Positions 1 to 12,800 of a stretch of DNA of 63,112 bases are shown one piece after another (position 1 is the stretch's first letter; every line of letters begins with the position of its first letter). The DNA is from Aurantiochytrium sp. KH105 (lineage: Eukaryota > Sar > Bigyra > Thraustochytrida > Thraustochytriidae): NCBI GenBank assembly GCA_003116975.1, contig BGKB01000245.1, forward strand, positions 1-63,112. Direction: 5' to 3'. The position numbers and the translations under genes are program-made. Under the pieces are notes generated by a model that saw only the letters and a list, made by a program, of their open reading frames with translations, ran no database searches and was not told the DNA's origin.

Positions 1-1
1 C

Positions 2-118
2 GCCCAGGAGACCCAGGAGTCCATGGCCGAGACCCTCCAGAACGCCAAGGATGCCGCCGTCGAGAAGGCCTCCGAGACCGCCGAGTGGGTCAAGGAGAAG
101 ACCGGCATGAACCAGTAA
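2..118 (+). CDS. C-terminal end of a LEA-like / amphipathic helical protein (partial)
   Basis: An open frame enters from the left edge and stops at 116-118, giving 39 residues. They are rich in Ala, Glu and Lys with an 11-residue-like helical rhythm (AETLQNAKDAAVEKASETAE, then WVKEKTGMNQ). This is the composition of group 3/4 LEA and related stress-protective helices. Only the tail is visible, so length, start and other domains are unknown. It could equally be the end of another coiled, Ala/Lys/Glu-rich protein. Confidence 0.6.
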   Translation, partial: AQETQESMAETLQNAKDAAVEKASETAEWVKEKTGMNQ

Positions 119-1088
119 GGTCCTCTCTCGCCAGCGCCCTCCCGGGGGGGTGCGCAAGGTGAACTTGCCACATAATCGAATTTTTGCATTCCTCTGATTT
201 CAGTCATTCATTTTGATTTCCTTTTTTCTTCTGATCTTTTTGCTGTCATCACAAAAGTACTAACTGGCAACATGATGGTCGAAGAAGTCGTCGCTGTTGC
301 AGCGGCCGTCGATAAAGGCGTGCTACTTTGCTCTTTTGCCAATCTCGCATCCGCAAGAACATGAAAACGCCTTATACGTTAAGATTGTGACGCATGCGTT
401 TTCTACAAAGGGTCCAGGCGCGTCGTTGTCGCCAATGGCAGCGCTATTCCTAGCCCCCCTGGTTTTCCAGGTCTGACTTGGTCTTCCAGTTCTGACTTGG
501 ACAAGGTATCTATCCAGTAGCCATCTATCGTGCTCGGTTGTGTTTCCAAACCATCCCGTCTGTATCATCTTTCTTCTGGCTGGTGGCTGGCATGTGGCTG
601 TGGTGTGGCTAGCAAGTTGTCTTCTTTCTTGATAAAGGCAGCTTGGTCGTCGAGCCGCAGCCGTGCCGCAGCCGGCGGCAAATCCGCTCGGGTCTCGGAC
701 CGGCCGCAGCCTTGGCAACGAAACGACGAGGGAGTGGCAGTGCATTGCCCGCCTGCAGCTGGCTGTATGTTTGCTGGTGCTCGACCTCTGCCTGCAGCAA
801 CAGCGGTCCAGCCGAGCGAGGGATTCTTCGAAGCCAACGAAGGGTCGGCGACCGGGGGACGCCCGCACACCTCCCCCTACTCGTAGCGCCTACCTATTTC
901 CAACGCTAAGACTACGTCAACAAAGTGTATTCGTCTCGCAGAGTGTGCGTGCGAGAACACGTTTTCGGCACGCGCCGATGCGCCTCCTAGATCGTTACTA
1001 GGCCAAAGTCTACATCAAGCGAGGTCGCACGCGCAGGGACCAGGTACCCGGGGTACACAGGGTTGGACCACGCGTGCTTCTTTGTTTC
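119..1088. other. Intergenic, no gene recognised
   Basis: This holds the 3' flank of the LEA-like gene and the 5' flank of the gene at 1089. The short frames on both strands (for example 323-868 minus and 530-886 plus) have biased composition and no recognisable domain. A T-rich stretch at 170-250 is the likely 3' UTR and cleavage area of the upstream gene. Confidence 0.5.
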
Positions 1089-3695
1089 ATGGCTGCCGGC
1101 ACCAGCGAGAACTTGCATGTTGCTCGGACGCGGTGGCAGAGCCCGAACGTCGGAGACCCGTACCATACGCTGAGCGGAGCTCGCAACGCAAAGATGAACC
1201 AGGCAGGCTATCTGAAGATTGACAACGAGACCACCGCGGAGTACACGCGTAACCCTGGCCGACTCGACGGGAAAGTACTCGAGAGACTCGCGCAGCAGGA
1301 CGGCCACCTGGACGCAGCCCAGCGACACGAGCTTGTGAAAGGGCTCCTCGACCACCCGCGACCATGGCGCTTCTCTCGCTTCATCAAAGAGCTCGCAGAG
1401 GTGGACCCGTACGCAGTAGAGGTCAACGATGAAAACGAAAACTTCACTTACTCCGTCAAGGTCCTCAACGACAACGTGGAAAGCGTCATGGGCAAGATTT
1501 GGGTCGAAAAGGGCGCCGAGGCAGAGGCAGAATTTGGCAGGCACGGTCACCTTTCCGATGTAGAAACCGACGGAGCGAACGCGTGCTTCGGACTTTCGAA
1601 CTGCATGCCCAGCATCCGCGCAAACGGCAGTCGAGAACGGCCCCTTTCTAACCCCGTGGAAAGGTGGAGCGACTTTTGGCTCTGGAAAAAACTCCTCAGC
1701 ACCAACCTGATCAACTTGCTTCCCGACGCCTCGTTCTCGCTGTTCGTCTTCGCCAAAGACCGAACGGGCGATGATCTGCCCATCTTCTTCATGGAGCTGC
1801 AAAAAAGACCCAAGGACGAAGCCCAGACCAAGAAGCGCACGCCGCGATACGAGCTCATCTGGGAGCTCGACCAGGTCCTGCGCAGCAACAACGACCGCAT
1901 CGCCCGTCCGCGTGAGGCACTTCACGCGGCCGAGTTCGCCAGTGCGTACCAAAAGATCTTCTTTTACGTCAACTGGTTCGACGATTTTGGCACGAAGCGG
2001 CACATCACCCATGCCCTCGTCAGCGACCTCAACCGCGTCAGCAAAGATAAATGGGACGATTGGTTCGAAGAGCGTCACAAGGATGACCCCACCGACGCCA
2101 TTCTTGCCATTATCATCACCATTGTCGCCGCTATCCTTTCCTTCTCCACTGTTCTCGACCAACCCGTCATTAGCATCGTCGCCGGCATTGCCGTGGCTGG
2201 CATTGCCAGCGAGGAGTGGATCCCCCCGCGCGCCTTTCTGCTCGGCGCCGTGGCGCGCTTTCACGGCAACGAGTCCCTGAGCCTCCGCGTATACCAACGG
2301 GCAGACCGCATGCTATCCACCAAGACAGTCTTCATCTCCCTCATTGCATCCTTTGCGGAAATCTCCGATGTCTTCTTTTTTTGGCAAGGCAACACTGACA
2401 GAAGCAACGACGATTGCATCATTGCAAACCAGACCATCTTGGGCGTTCCAGTAAATTGCACCACCGACGAACCCGCCTCCAACTTTCTCAACATCATGCA
2501 TCCGCAGGGCGATGCGTGTTGCGCCATGAATCGATCGGATCTGACCATCTCCATCGCAGCATGCTTCAACTGCATATTGCTCATGCATACTGCCTTTGCA
2601 GGAATCTACAGCCTGTACAGCCCATCCGATTTCCCCAAAAATCCTCGCCAGCATCCGCGCGTCTACGTTGAAAAGGCGAGTCAAAAAGGCTTTCAAAAAT
2701 ATTTTCGCCAGAGCATCAGAGACTTGCGCGCAGTCCGCGAGCGATGCTACGTGTACAGCCCGCTCAATCACTTTGCTCTCACCGACGACGAAATCGGATC
2801 GGGACGCAGCCAGCTTGCTTTCAAGAACATCAATGGCCAGGTTGAGGATTTTGTCGACCTCGCCTCGCCCGGGGCTCCCAGCGGCTACCTCTGCTATTGG
2901 ATCTCGTCTCCGGCCTGTTCCAAGATTGCCGTCGACTGCCTCGTGTACGGAAAGTACTGTTCACTCTACCTCCTGCCTCTTGCCTTGATTGAACAGATTC
3001 TGGGTATCGTGGGCGGTCTCCTGACCATCATCTTTGACATTCCCGTGGCCTTGCTTCTCCTTCTTTTGGAAGCTCCCATGCAGCTCAACAAGATCAAACG
3101 CGACACCGTCCCTCGCCCCTTTATTCGCAACTGTGTCGCAGCCATCATGTACGTGTACGAGCCCGTCGACTGGTATCTTATCCTGGTGCGCTCCTACAAT
3201 AGAATCATTGCGGCCCTTCTCGATCTCGACTACATCAAGTGCAGAACGCGATCTACCGCGCGTCTTTACCGCTGGGCCAATATTCGTGCGGTTCGCACCG
3301 GTCGCGCCAGCAACCATAGCTGGAGTTTTGGCGAGCATCTGGACTCGGGCTATTACCACTGCTCTGACTGTGTTTGCGTCAACCCGCGGACGTTCAAGAT
3401 GGGACTCGTCAACAAAGAAATCCGCGCTTTCCAGCGCCATCGCAATCTCTGGGCGAATCACCCCAACATCAAGGTCTATAAAAACCCTTTTCTCTCGTGC
3501 GGCGACAACACCGAGATCATCCCCAAGAAATCCGCAAACAACGAAACTGAGGTCCTCAAGGCTGACGAGGAGGCCAAACGTCCTGCTCTCGATCGCGAAG
3601 ATGATGGCAGCGACAGCGAGGACGATCCTGTCAACGACAACGAGGACATCCCGAAACTCTTTCGTCGCAAGCGCGTCGTGGACAGTCACGACTAG
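1089..3695 (+). CDS. Large multi-pass membrane protein, family not recognised
   Basis: This encodes an 868-residue protein. I use the ATG at 1089; the frame is open a few codons further upstream but without an ATG. Residues 1 to about 330 are soluble and charged. Hydrophobic segments begin around residue 338 (DAILAIIITIVAAILSFSTV) and continue through FLLGAV, ISLIASFAEISDVFFF, LTISIAACFNCILLM and LPLALIEQILGIVGGLLTII. Several Cys and N-glycosylation sequons lie between the membrane segments. The C-terminal 60 residues are acidic and basic with EDDGSDSEDD, probably a cytosolic tail. I recognise no family. It lies tail to tail with another unrecognised membrane protein (4344-5687), but I could not establish that the two are related. 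Confidence 0.75.
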   Translation: MAAGTSENLHVARTRWQSPNVGDPYHTLSGARNAKMNQAGYLKIDNETTAEYTRNPGRLDGKVLERLAQQDGHLDAAQRHELVKGLLDHPRPWRFSRFIKELAEVDPYAVEVNDENENFTYSVKVLNDNVESVMGKIWVEKGAEAEAEFGRHGHLSDVETDGANACFGLSNCMPSIRANGSRERPLSNPVERWSDFWLWKKLLSTNLINLLPDASFSLFVFAKDRTGDDLPIFFMELQKRPKDEAQTKKRTPRYELIWELDQVLRSNNDRIARPREALHAAEFASAYQKIFFYVNWFDDFGTKRHITHALVSDLNRVSKDKWDDWFEERHKDDPTDAILAIIITIVAAILSFSTVLDQPVISIVAGIAVAGIASEEWIPPRAFLLGAVARFHGNESLSLRVYQRADRMLSTKTVFISLIASFAEISDVFFFWQGNTDRSNDDCIIANQTILGVPVNCTTDEPASNFLNIMHPQGDACCAMNRSDLTISIAACFNCILLMHTAFAGIYSLYSPSDFPKNPRQHPRVYVEKASQKGFQKYFRQSIRDLRAVRERCYVYSPLNHFALTDDEIGSGRSQLAFKNINGQVEDFVDLASPGAPSGYLCYWISSPACSKIAVDCLVYGKYCSLYLLPLALIEQILGIVGGLLTIIFDIPVALLLLLLEAPMQLNKIKRDTVPRPFIRNCVAAIMYVYEPVDWYLILVRSYNRIIAALLDLDYIKCRTRSTARLYRWANIRAVRTGRASNHSWSFGEHLDSGYYHCSDCVCVNPRTFKMGLVNKEIRAFQRHRNLWANHPNIKVYKNPFLSCGDNTEIIPKKSANNETEVLKADEEAKRPALDREDDGSDSEDDPVNDNEDIPKLFRRKRVVDSHD

Positions 3696-4343
3696 GCCTA
3701 GCCAACCATTTATCCGGGGGAAATAATCAGAAAAAACAAATTCGATGAGTAAAGCCTACGCGCGCCGTTATTTGTGAGACGGGTCAGCCAGGCTCTGCAG
3801 TACACTCATTCTTTTCGTTCACCCAATCACCCTGACATCGACCGCAGCCCGCTGCCGCGCCGCTGACGCACCGCTGCCGCACGGGCTACTGCTGCTGTGC
3901 ACTGGCTGCCATCACGCATCAGCCGCGACGGGCTGCGGGCGCGCGCCGTCCCTCATCGTCTCTCCGAAACCACTTTCCACCCTCCCCCCTACCCCCCCCC
4001 CCCCTTTCTCCGACCCTGCACCCGCATCGTTGAGTCCAAGTTTGTAACGTGTGTGTGACGTTTACACTATTGCCCGAAGAGCAACTTGGAGCAGCCTGTA
4101 GAGGCGAAGAGAGGGGAAGTCTCTTGTCAGCCAGTGAACCGCTCTGCAAGCAGCCAGCTGCGACATGAGCTCGACGCGAGAAGTCATTCGCATCATTGGC
4201 CGCGCTGTACGAAACAAGAATGAAGATTGCATGAAACGGAGACGATCAAGTTTTCCACCGACCGTTTATCTTTCCCGTACATCGACGAAATTACGCAAAA
4301 GAGGTTGCCCGCGCAGCTCGGCGTCATCATAAATCCATTTTTA
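3696..4343. other. Convergent intergenic spacer with a poly-C tract
   Basis: This is the 3' flank shared by two convergent genes. It contains a C-run around 3983-4004 and no supported ORF. Nothing else is recognisable. Confidence 0.5.
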
Positions 4344-5687
4344 CTAGTTTGATGTCGATATACTTGCATTGCTTCTGTTTTGGAAGGCACACCACCTACA
4401 ATCCATTATCTCCGCGCAATGACACCAATGCCCATCAATGTAGTGCGTGAAAAATCCAGTTTTGAAGACGGGATTATTTTTCTTGTCGTTACGCCTATCC
4501 ACATAGACTTCGACAATCTCACCCACTGTTTTACGCGGATACAGGAGCATCTTGACCAGCACGTTGTCAAGCTCTGCAAAGAAGAGCACCGCCACAATAT
4601 TGACGAACATTTCCGATGGACTGTTTGCAGCAGCCATGAGGTACGCGGCTAGTGGGAAGAGACTAGCTGTTAGAGCCACATCCGGCGTTGCAAAAAACCA
4701 TACGACGACAAATTGCCTCCACCACAGCGCCGTTTCTATGCGTACATCGTCGCGCAAAGCTTCTCTGTCACGAGTTCGACAGCATCGCAGAGCGCACGCG
4801 CCAAGTCTTGACCAGGAGCAACACTTAAAATTGCAGCTAGAGAACTTGTACAAAAAATACAAAAAGCACAGCAGGCTTTCCATGGCTTCGAATGGAACCC
4901 GAACGATGATAAAGAAGGTATGGAAGATCCTGGTCATGATAGATTCAGAATTGAGGATTCCGATTGCCAGTTCAGAGGTATCGGCGTCGAATAAGGGAGG
5001 TGGTTTTACCTCGGACTCGTTGTTGTTGCCGTCGCTGTCCCATAACACGTCAACAAATCCTCCGAGGAGTGGGCAGAGAAGAGCATCAAATCTTTTCGCA
5101 AACGTGTCAATGAAGATTGTAGCGATCCACTTTCGCCATTTCTTTTCTCTTTTGAAAGTCTCGTACAGGTGTGAGCTGGTACCGTTGTCGCTGCTGTTTT
5201 CAATCAAGCTTGGCTGCCATGCGCGATTAAGAATGATCCGGGTGAGATCGGCAGTTTCGATGGCATACGGAACGAGCAGTACCCAAGCAAAGCCAGTGCA
5301 AACGAAACGAAAGGAATTCCTTCGTAGATTCCAGAGCACTTCACGTTCTTCATCGTCGATGGAGTCCAGTGCGAGCAGACACAGCGCAAGAAGCGCACAA
5401 CACACGAGCCCGCGGATGGCAAGCGCGCCGTTTCGCAAATTCCAGTCATTGTCCTCTTGTTTTACAAATTCGCGCAACATGTGTTGCAAAAATTCGCGGT
5501 CATTGCCAGGACATACTTGAGCTTCTTCGTCTCGAGTCTCGTAGGCGTCTTCCCCCTCCGAGTCGTGAGCTCGCGTCTCTGCATCGTGCTCTTCTGGAGA
5601 CTTTGACCCTTCATACCAGCTCTTGACGTTCGTCAAGATGTTGACGAAAAACTCCACTAGCTGCGTGCGCAGACTTGCAAGGTCCAT
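4344..5687 (-). CDS. Multi-pass membrane protein, family not recognised
   Basis: This encodes 447 residues from the ATG at 5687 (MDLASLRTQLVEFF). The frame is open for another 52 codons upstream but lacks an ATG. The N-terminal ~90 residues are soluble and acidic (SPEEHDAETRAHDSEGED). Hydrophobic segments follow: RGLVCCALLALCLLALD, FVCTGFAWVLLVPYAIE, FHTFFIIVRVPF with LLCFLYFLYKF, a Cys-rich basic patch (FKCCSWSRLGACALRCC), FVVVWFF, and a closing pair around PLAAYLMAAANS and MFVNIVAVLFFAELDN. The C-terminus has a Cys/His cluster (GHWCHCAEIMDCRWCAF), possibly metal-binding or palmitoylated. It converges on the gene ending at 3695. No family is recognised. Confidence 0.7.
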   Translation of the reverse strand: MDLASLRTQLVEFFVNILTNVKSWYEGSKSPEEHDAETRAHDSEGEDAYETRDEEAQVCPGNDREFLQHMLREFVKQEDNDWNLRNGALAIRGLVCCALLALCLLALDSIDDEEREVLWNLRRNSFRFVCTGFAWVLLVPYAIETADLTRIILNRAWQPSLIENSSDNGTSSHLYETFKREKKWRKWIATIFIDTFAKRFDALLCPLLGGFVDVLWDSDGNNNESEVKPPPLFDADTSELAIGILNSESIMTRIFHTFFIIVRVPFEAMESLLCFLYFLYKFSSCNFKCCSWSRLGACALRCCRTRDREALRDDVRIETALWWRQFVVVWFFATPDVALTASLFPLAAYLMAAANSPSEMFVNIVAVLFFAELDNVLVKMLLYPRKTVGEIVEVYVDRRNDKKNNPVFKTGFFTHYIDGHWCHCAEIMDCRWCAFQNRSNASISTSN

Positions 5688-6804
5688 TGGCTTGGTGCGC
5701 GCGCTCAAGAAACGACGTGCACTCGCCTTCCCTACGGTCAAGCCAACGCTGTCAACGACGACCTTGCAAGGCCCGGTGGAGCCAGGGCGGCGAGTTGCGG
5801 GTTTGCTGCCTGCGCAAGCGGCAGGACGCAGACAGACCTGCACGCTGCAGCTGGCGGTAGCATCACTGCTGCCTCAATTCAAGTGGATGGTGTCCAGCGC
5901 CCGCGCGCGCGGGCTGTCCCTGCAGTGCGCACTCGCTTGCACGCGTTTCGAGTGGCGGCGCGCGCGCGCACACACGTACCGGGTACTTACTGTTAATCCA
6001 TCTCGCCGCCGCGCCAGGCGCCGAATCTGAAGCGCGCCGGCCGCGCGCAAAGGCGAGAGGGGAGGCCGAGGGAGGGCGGAGGGAGCGTGGCAGTCGCGGT
6101 GCGGCGACGCCTCCGCCCCCGCGCCTTCGTCTCGCGCGGCGCTCCCTGCACCGGCGGCAGTTCGAGCTTAGGAAAAGGAAAGACAACGGGAAGCAAGAAA
6201 AGGAGACACGAGGAGCGTCCCTCCCTTCATTCACACCTGCCTTTCAATGGTGTAATTCACAACGGAAGGCGCGCGCCGTTCGCACCCGCTCCTCTTCTCT
6301 CCGCTCCGGTGGTGTCCTATACCTTCACTCTCAGTCCAGTCAACTCGGGCCAGCAGCAGGTTGCACACCCTTGCGTGTCTAGATGTCGGCGCACGCGTTG
6401 GTGTCTCCTGGCTCGCTTGATTTTCCTCCAGCGAAGCCGGCGCGGCGCGACGTCGTCGAACACGAGAGGTGGACATATCGACCCGCGCCTTCTCCTTGGC
6501 GGGCCGAGGGGAGTGTCGGCCTGAGGTTAGACCGTGAGTCCGAGAGTCCGTCGAACGCGAGAGGTGAAAACCTTTACTTTGTTCTCCCCCCTTCGCCTTC
6601 TTCGCAAGTTCATACGAGTGTATAGGCCTAGATTAGTCTAGAACCGCTCGAGCGAGCGAGCGAGCATTGCCGCAGCATCTGGGTTTACAAGCTGACAGAG
6701 AAAAGCTCCGCGAGGAAAGAAGACACAACATCACATGCAAACTGTCTTTGACAAATTAGCTTCAGGCCAAACGAAACCTGCATCTGGGGTTGTGGTCCAT
6801 TCAG
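5688..6804. other. Intergenic, GC-rich, no gene recognised
   Basis: This is the 5' flank of the minus-strand gene ending at 5687 and the 3' flank of the giant minus-strand gene. Frames on both strands are Arg/Pro/Ala-rich composition artefacts. A short GAGC repeat lies near 6649-6664. Confidence 0.5.
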
Positions 6805-9800
6805 TTACACTTGAATGTCATCGCTGGCGGAGCTCTCAGCGACGGTACCTGCGACCTCGAATCGCTTTTGCCACGCAGCAATGCGCGCATCAGCACTGCG
6901 CTGGCCCTTTTCGAAATCACAACACCACTTCGACAAACCGCCGCACACGCCACTCCCCGATGGACGGTCCACGAAGGCGCTCTCGTCGTCGAGCAAAGTG
7001 AAGGGGCCCTGATCAGGCGCAGTGCGAGAGGTAGCTCTACTTGGCAAAGCAGCTGACTCGAACTGCGTGCAGTGGCGTAGAATCCAACGATTCAGCCGGC
7101 TCATGGGCTTCGGTTTCGCATCATTGTGCACGTTGCGGTACGCTGCATAATTGCGATCTGCCAAAGCTGCCGAGGCGATCACCGTCACAATATAAAAGGC
7201 CACAAGCTGAAAGAAAAGACCAAGAAAGAGAACCACGGCCGTTGGTTCCAGATACGAGTAAATGGTAAAGCACACACCGTTCGTGTCTGGATCCGCAACG
7301 GCAAGCTCGATCGCGGCTTTGGCCTGTGAGCACACGTCATTAGTGATAAAGTCGGTGATGAATTGCGTCACGATACCGAGCTCCAGCAACGTCAAAATGA
7401 TCGCCACCAAATAGATCTCCAATCCTGACCAGTACGAGTTGATCTTGGTCCAGAAAAAGAGGCCTTGGCCAGTGCCCAAATCCATCGGAACCACCATGAG
7501 CGCAAAGAGTAGCACGATGAGCAACAGCGGACCCACATAGACCGAGATGGCATACAGCATTTTGAAAAAGGTAATGACCACCGCCTCCCAGGTCGAGTCC
7601 GTTGGCGATTCCCCGAGCGCAGCGCCCATACTCAGAACAGAGTAAGTCTTGAGGTTGAGCTGCGAGGCGAGACGAGGCGAACCTTCCGAAACGAGCTCGA
7701 GCAAGAGACCCAGCAGGCCACGCAGATCAAAGGTGATGAGCGGAAGAGTAATGCCTACGATAATGAAAAGAAAAGCCATACCCAAGAGGCCAAGCAGCGC
7801 TCGTGCAGCTCGTGGAGCAACGACGCGTTGCTGGCCCGAGGCCGTCGTGCCCGCAAATCGGTACGACATTACGCGCACCTTGTGTGTGGCCAACACAGGA
7901 ATTTTGTGCAGTAACGCCTCGTTGCCATGCGCGCGAGCCTCACTCTCTCGATTTGAAGCATGCACTTTGTTGTTAAAGAAGATGACAACATGGTTGATCA
8001 CCAGCGAGAGCGCTGCCACGAAACAAAGCAACGTAAGACCATTTTCTGGCGTCACATTGATGTCCGTGATGAAGACCTCGTCCTCTAGAAATGAGAGACT
8101 CGTCCAATACGCGCCTACCACGTAGTTTCGCAGCGCCGCGAGCGTGATCACAATGACAAAGACATCCAAAAACGACCACTTGCCCAGCATATCGAGATAC
8201 TCGAGGACCGTGTGCCGCCTTTCTGCACCTACAATCGTTGTTGGTGCAAACCATAGGAAGAGGAGCACCAAGTTCTTTACAATTGGCCACATGCACGAGG
8301 CCACGGTGATGAGCAGGGCCAGCGGCCACGCGCCCGAGTTCCACGTATCGTTAATCGTTGAGAACAAAGTGAAAGGAACCAGCGCCACCGTTTGCGTCGT
8401 TGCGCCAAACAAGGTCGCCGACAGCGTAATATTGGCCGCGTCCGAGAACCCGATCGCAATCACCAGGCCCACCACGTTCATGATCTGCACAAAGGGTACG
8501 AGAAAGCGCGCCACCGGCGGTGTGACGGGGTGCTGAAAGAGACTGCTCGTTCTAAGCTCCAAGAGAGCCATTTCGCCCGCAAGCTCTGCGTCGCGATCCA
8601 CGGGCGCCACGCCCGCTAGCTTGCGCGCCTTGTGATCGCGCTCCCGACGTCTGTGCAGCGGGACGAGGCAGGCGGCGGCAATGGCGGCCACGCCGCAGCC
8701 ACCGAGGAAAATGTAGGCAAAGAGCGTCGCCACATCATCCTTTTCAAGCTCCCCAAAGGTCAGTAAATCTTCGGCAACTGCGGCCACAGAAGCGCAGTCA
8801 TCGCTGGTCCTCGACAATGCCGCGTCAATCAGCTCCTGGGCGCCCTGCGTCGTCAAATACCCATTGGCATATTCAATAAATGTATTGAACAGCTCGCTAA
8901 TTTCGTCGCCATTCGTATTGGTAAAGACCCTTCCATCTTCGAGATAGTTGATGAGCGGGAAATCGCACGTGCCGGCACATCCCACGGTCAGACCAAGGTC
9001 ACTCGCGGACAAATTAAAATCCAATGGCTCCAGACCCTTGATGGGGACCAGCGCGCACGGGAGCTGCTCAAGGGTCTCAAATGACTTGACTTGCACCTGC
9101 AGAAGATCCACCAGATCGACCATGAGTACCAGCTCGAGACCAATCGTTACATCGGAGACGGCGACCGTCACCTGAAGCTCATTTACCATGTTTGGAATGT
9201 CACGAAAGAGACCGTCCGCATTCAATGTTAGCTTCGCGCTCACCTCGACAGGTCCAGAGACCATGATGTTCGTCCGCGTTGTGTACGGAATCTGCGCCGC
9301 CGACGGCGCTGTCGCGCTAGCCCTTGGATCAACATATACACTGCGAGACGATGCGTACAATGGCGTGCCGTCGCTGTCCATGGGCACCAAAGGACGCAGG
9401 TCCGTGAATGTCCCGAGCTGCCGCACAGTCATATCTTCGAGGCCGACCTCGACGATGCCATACTGAACTCCGTTGTACACGAGCGGGATCTCCTGGAAAA
9501 ACGAGTCGCTTTCGCCTGAGGCCCGAGGGGTCGAGTCAAAAAAGACCAAGTTGTCCAGCGCCGCGTTGATAGCCGCGTTTACCGATAAATACGATTCGGG
9601 AACAACGACATCAAACCAGAACGAAAGGAAGCCATTGAGCAGCTCCGACGTGCTCAGCCGCAGAATGCGATCGTCGCCCTCGAGCGGCGGGGGCGCGATA
9701 CTGCTGGCCGGCGGGCACGATAAGAGACTCTGTGTCGCAAAGAGCGCCGAGTTGACGTACTCGCGCACGCAGTTTTGAAAGACGTTCGTCGTTACCTCGG

Positions 9801-12800
9801 CGTAGAAATACGTCGTAATGTCCACCACGGCATCCAGCAGCTTTTCCATGCCCTCGCTAAGAATTTCCTGGGTCGACGTCAGACTCACGCCCGCAAGCGT
9901 GCCCAGCGTTAGCTCCAGGCTGTGCAAGAACAAGCCATTGCGGTACACTGCACTCAATAAGCACCCAATCACGTGATCGCTCAGCGAGACGACTTGGTCG
10001 CCATCGACCTGCAGAAATTGTGAGAGCGTCAAATTGCTCACCACCGAGCTGTCCACCGCACTGACCAGATCAAAGACCAGGTTGATATCTTGGATGAAAA
10101 GACTAACATTCACGTCCTCGCGCACGACGGAGCCCACCGGTTCACCGACAGCCTCCCCAGCCAGCTCCAGCGAAGCACCGACGATGATTTCGACCGCTTC
10201 ATCCTCCCGAAAAGTGATTCTGTTCCGTGTGATTAGTGAGCTGACAGGCTCGAGCAAGCTGAAGGACTGAAGCATCCGGCTGAATCCAACGATGCGCAAA
10301 CTGTTCACACCCGCTCGGAACCCAGGGCTAAAGTCGTTCATGAAGTCCAGCTCAAGTCCCAAAAAGTCCAGCGGAAGCGCAAGCGTGGCGTTGCCGTCCT
10401 CTGGGTCGTCGGGGTTTTCGAGCTCAAAGAGGTCTGCCAGCGCGCTTCCGCTCGAGTTGGCCAGAGACGTCAGAACCTTTGCCAAAGTATCTCCCTGTAA
10501 AACGCCCAGGCCCTGCCGCACAAGCTCAATTGTGGCCGACTCTTGCAGATTGATTGCCTCTTCCGGTATCTCGTCCGGAAAGACCAGGTTCTCAGACTCT
10601 TGCAGAGACGGCAAAGGAAGAATTGGGCCCGTGCACCGCTCAACAATTGCCGTCACATTGGGCAGAAAGTCAGAGAGCGGAATGTTGTCCAGCAGGTCGC
10701 TTAGAGGATCGCTCGCAGCGCACAGGGTCGAGGTGACCTCCTGGAGTTGCGGAACAAACTCTATCGACTCGAGTACAGCATTAAACCCAACGTCGAGCAG
10801 AGTATTGACGAGCGCGCGCGCCCGCTCCTGCGGCTGCTCCGTCTCGAGAAGTTGCAGCGCCTCAGAGACCTTGTTCGAGCCAACTGAGCCAGAGGGCAGC
10901 GTTGTCACCTCAAAGCTTATGGAGGCGGCCGAGGCCATGCGGGCTGCCTCGCGAAATTCAAACTCGCGCAGCACCGCGAGAATGCATGGAATGTTCTGTA
11001 GCTCGGTGACCGTCAAGCCGTAAAGATAGTCTGTACTGATCCCAAAGCGTGTGAGCTCCATTTCAAAGTCCATTTGGTTGAAGACGAGCTTGAGCTCGGC
11101 TTGTTCGAGAATATCACGCGTGGTCACGTCAGCGCGCAATTGGATTGCCACCGAAAGCGGTTGGACGGGACCTCCTTCCATGGCACCGCCAAAACCAAAG
11201 CCGATGTTTAGACCCTCGACTTGAGACTCTTCGAGCAAAAGTTTGTACAATGACGTCAGATTGCCAATGGTCAGATCCGTAAAGGACAGGTAGTCATCTG
11301 TGGCATAAGCGCTAAAACGTCCAATGCTATCGTACTCGTCTGTGAGTCGCCACGAGCCCTCATCAAGGCCCTCGCTCGTTAACGGAAAATCAGGGTACAT
11401 GTCCTCGTTGTACTCTAGCACTGTGCGAAGGAGCTCATTCAGGTCAACATCTGTGTCACGAATCGGATCGCCTCCAATGCCCTCGTTCACCAGGGCGTAC
11501 ACGGGAGAAAACGCGGCGCCTCCAAAATCGACGTAATATGTGCCCTCGCCCGACGGCCCGCGCCACGGGTTGCACACCGTGCCAGCTTCACGTCCAAACA
11601 GCGTGACGTCTTCCAGCAGGACCTCGTTGACAAGCTCCCGAATCGGCCCGTTAGCGATTCCAGGAAACTTGGTCTTGAGTGCTCCCTTGACCAGGTCCGT
11701 CCCGAGCTCAATAGCGTCAGTCACCAATTGCGACAACCCATCGCCGTCAAAGTCAATCAGCTTGGGATTCTGAATCGCACCTAGACTTGCGCGGAGATTG
11801 GTCACGTTGAGTGCGTACGCAGCAGGCGAGACGCATCGTAGCGCATTAGAAAAGGCGCCAAAAGGTTCATCAGCAAAGTCGACGTCGATGAGCTGTCCTA
11901 CTTCCAGGTCGGAAAGCTGATCCGGATTCACCACCGCCAACACGCTCGTTTCAAAGAACAGGTCCGTCACTGTCACCTCAAAGGTAAAAGTAAAAGCGCT
12001 CGCGTCGCTCGTGCACAAATTCCTTGGAGGCGGATATTGGCAGGACTCTGTGACCCAATCGCCGCGCTCCAGCTGCAAATACGCGCGAACCTGGAGAGAG
12101 ACCTCGTCGATACCAAGCGTGTTGTTAAATGTTCTTCGTAGGCGTTCGTCGACCGGTTCCTCGACGCCCAGATCAAGAATCTCAAACGTCGAAATCGTGC
12201 TGAGACCAACGACTTGCACGTACTCGAGGCGCACAGTGGCATTGGTGACATTGAGCGGGATCGAAATTTCCAACGCGGCATCAAGGTCGACAAGATCAAT
12301 GGCGAGAGATCCAGCGGGGTCCGTGACGAGATCAATGAGCTCATTCACCACGGGACGAGGCGCATATTGTGGCTGATCGCTTGGGGCTCCCAGCCAGCCA
12401 TTCAGCGCGACCGCCACGGCCTCCACGGCGGCGCTTGCGTTGAAGTCAATGGCATTGTCCAGCTCTGTCTGGGTCACCTGCGTGTAGGGGGATGTGGCGA
12501 GAATGCTTGCGTCAAGATCAGCGAGATTGACATCCTGACCTTCTGACAGGCCCCACTCATCAACTTGATCCTTGATTTGCAAGAGAGCGTCTCCGAGCGG
12601 ACCTGGCTCGCCCGTTTCGCCAAGAACGGCTGCTTCCTCGGCTAGCTGACAGACGATGCCACTCACCACGGCCTCGGCAACGTCGATGATAAGAGCTAGA
12701 ATGATATCTGTAAAGCCCGGGCCCAAAATGAGGCCAAAGTTGACCGGGCACCACGTATTAAGACACACGATGAGATCTTCGATACCATCGCTCCCACTAA

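Noticed and set aside
987..2297. 436-codon minus-strand frame
   Set aside because: It is antisense to the 868-residue membrane protein; Val/Gly/Asp-rich shadow composition.
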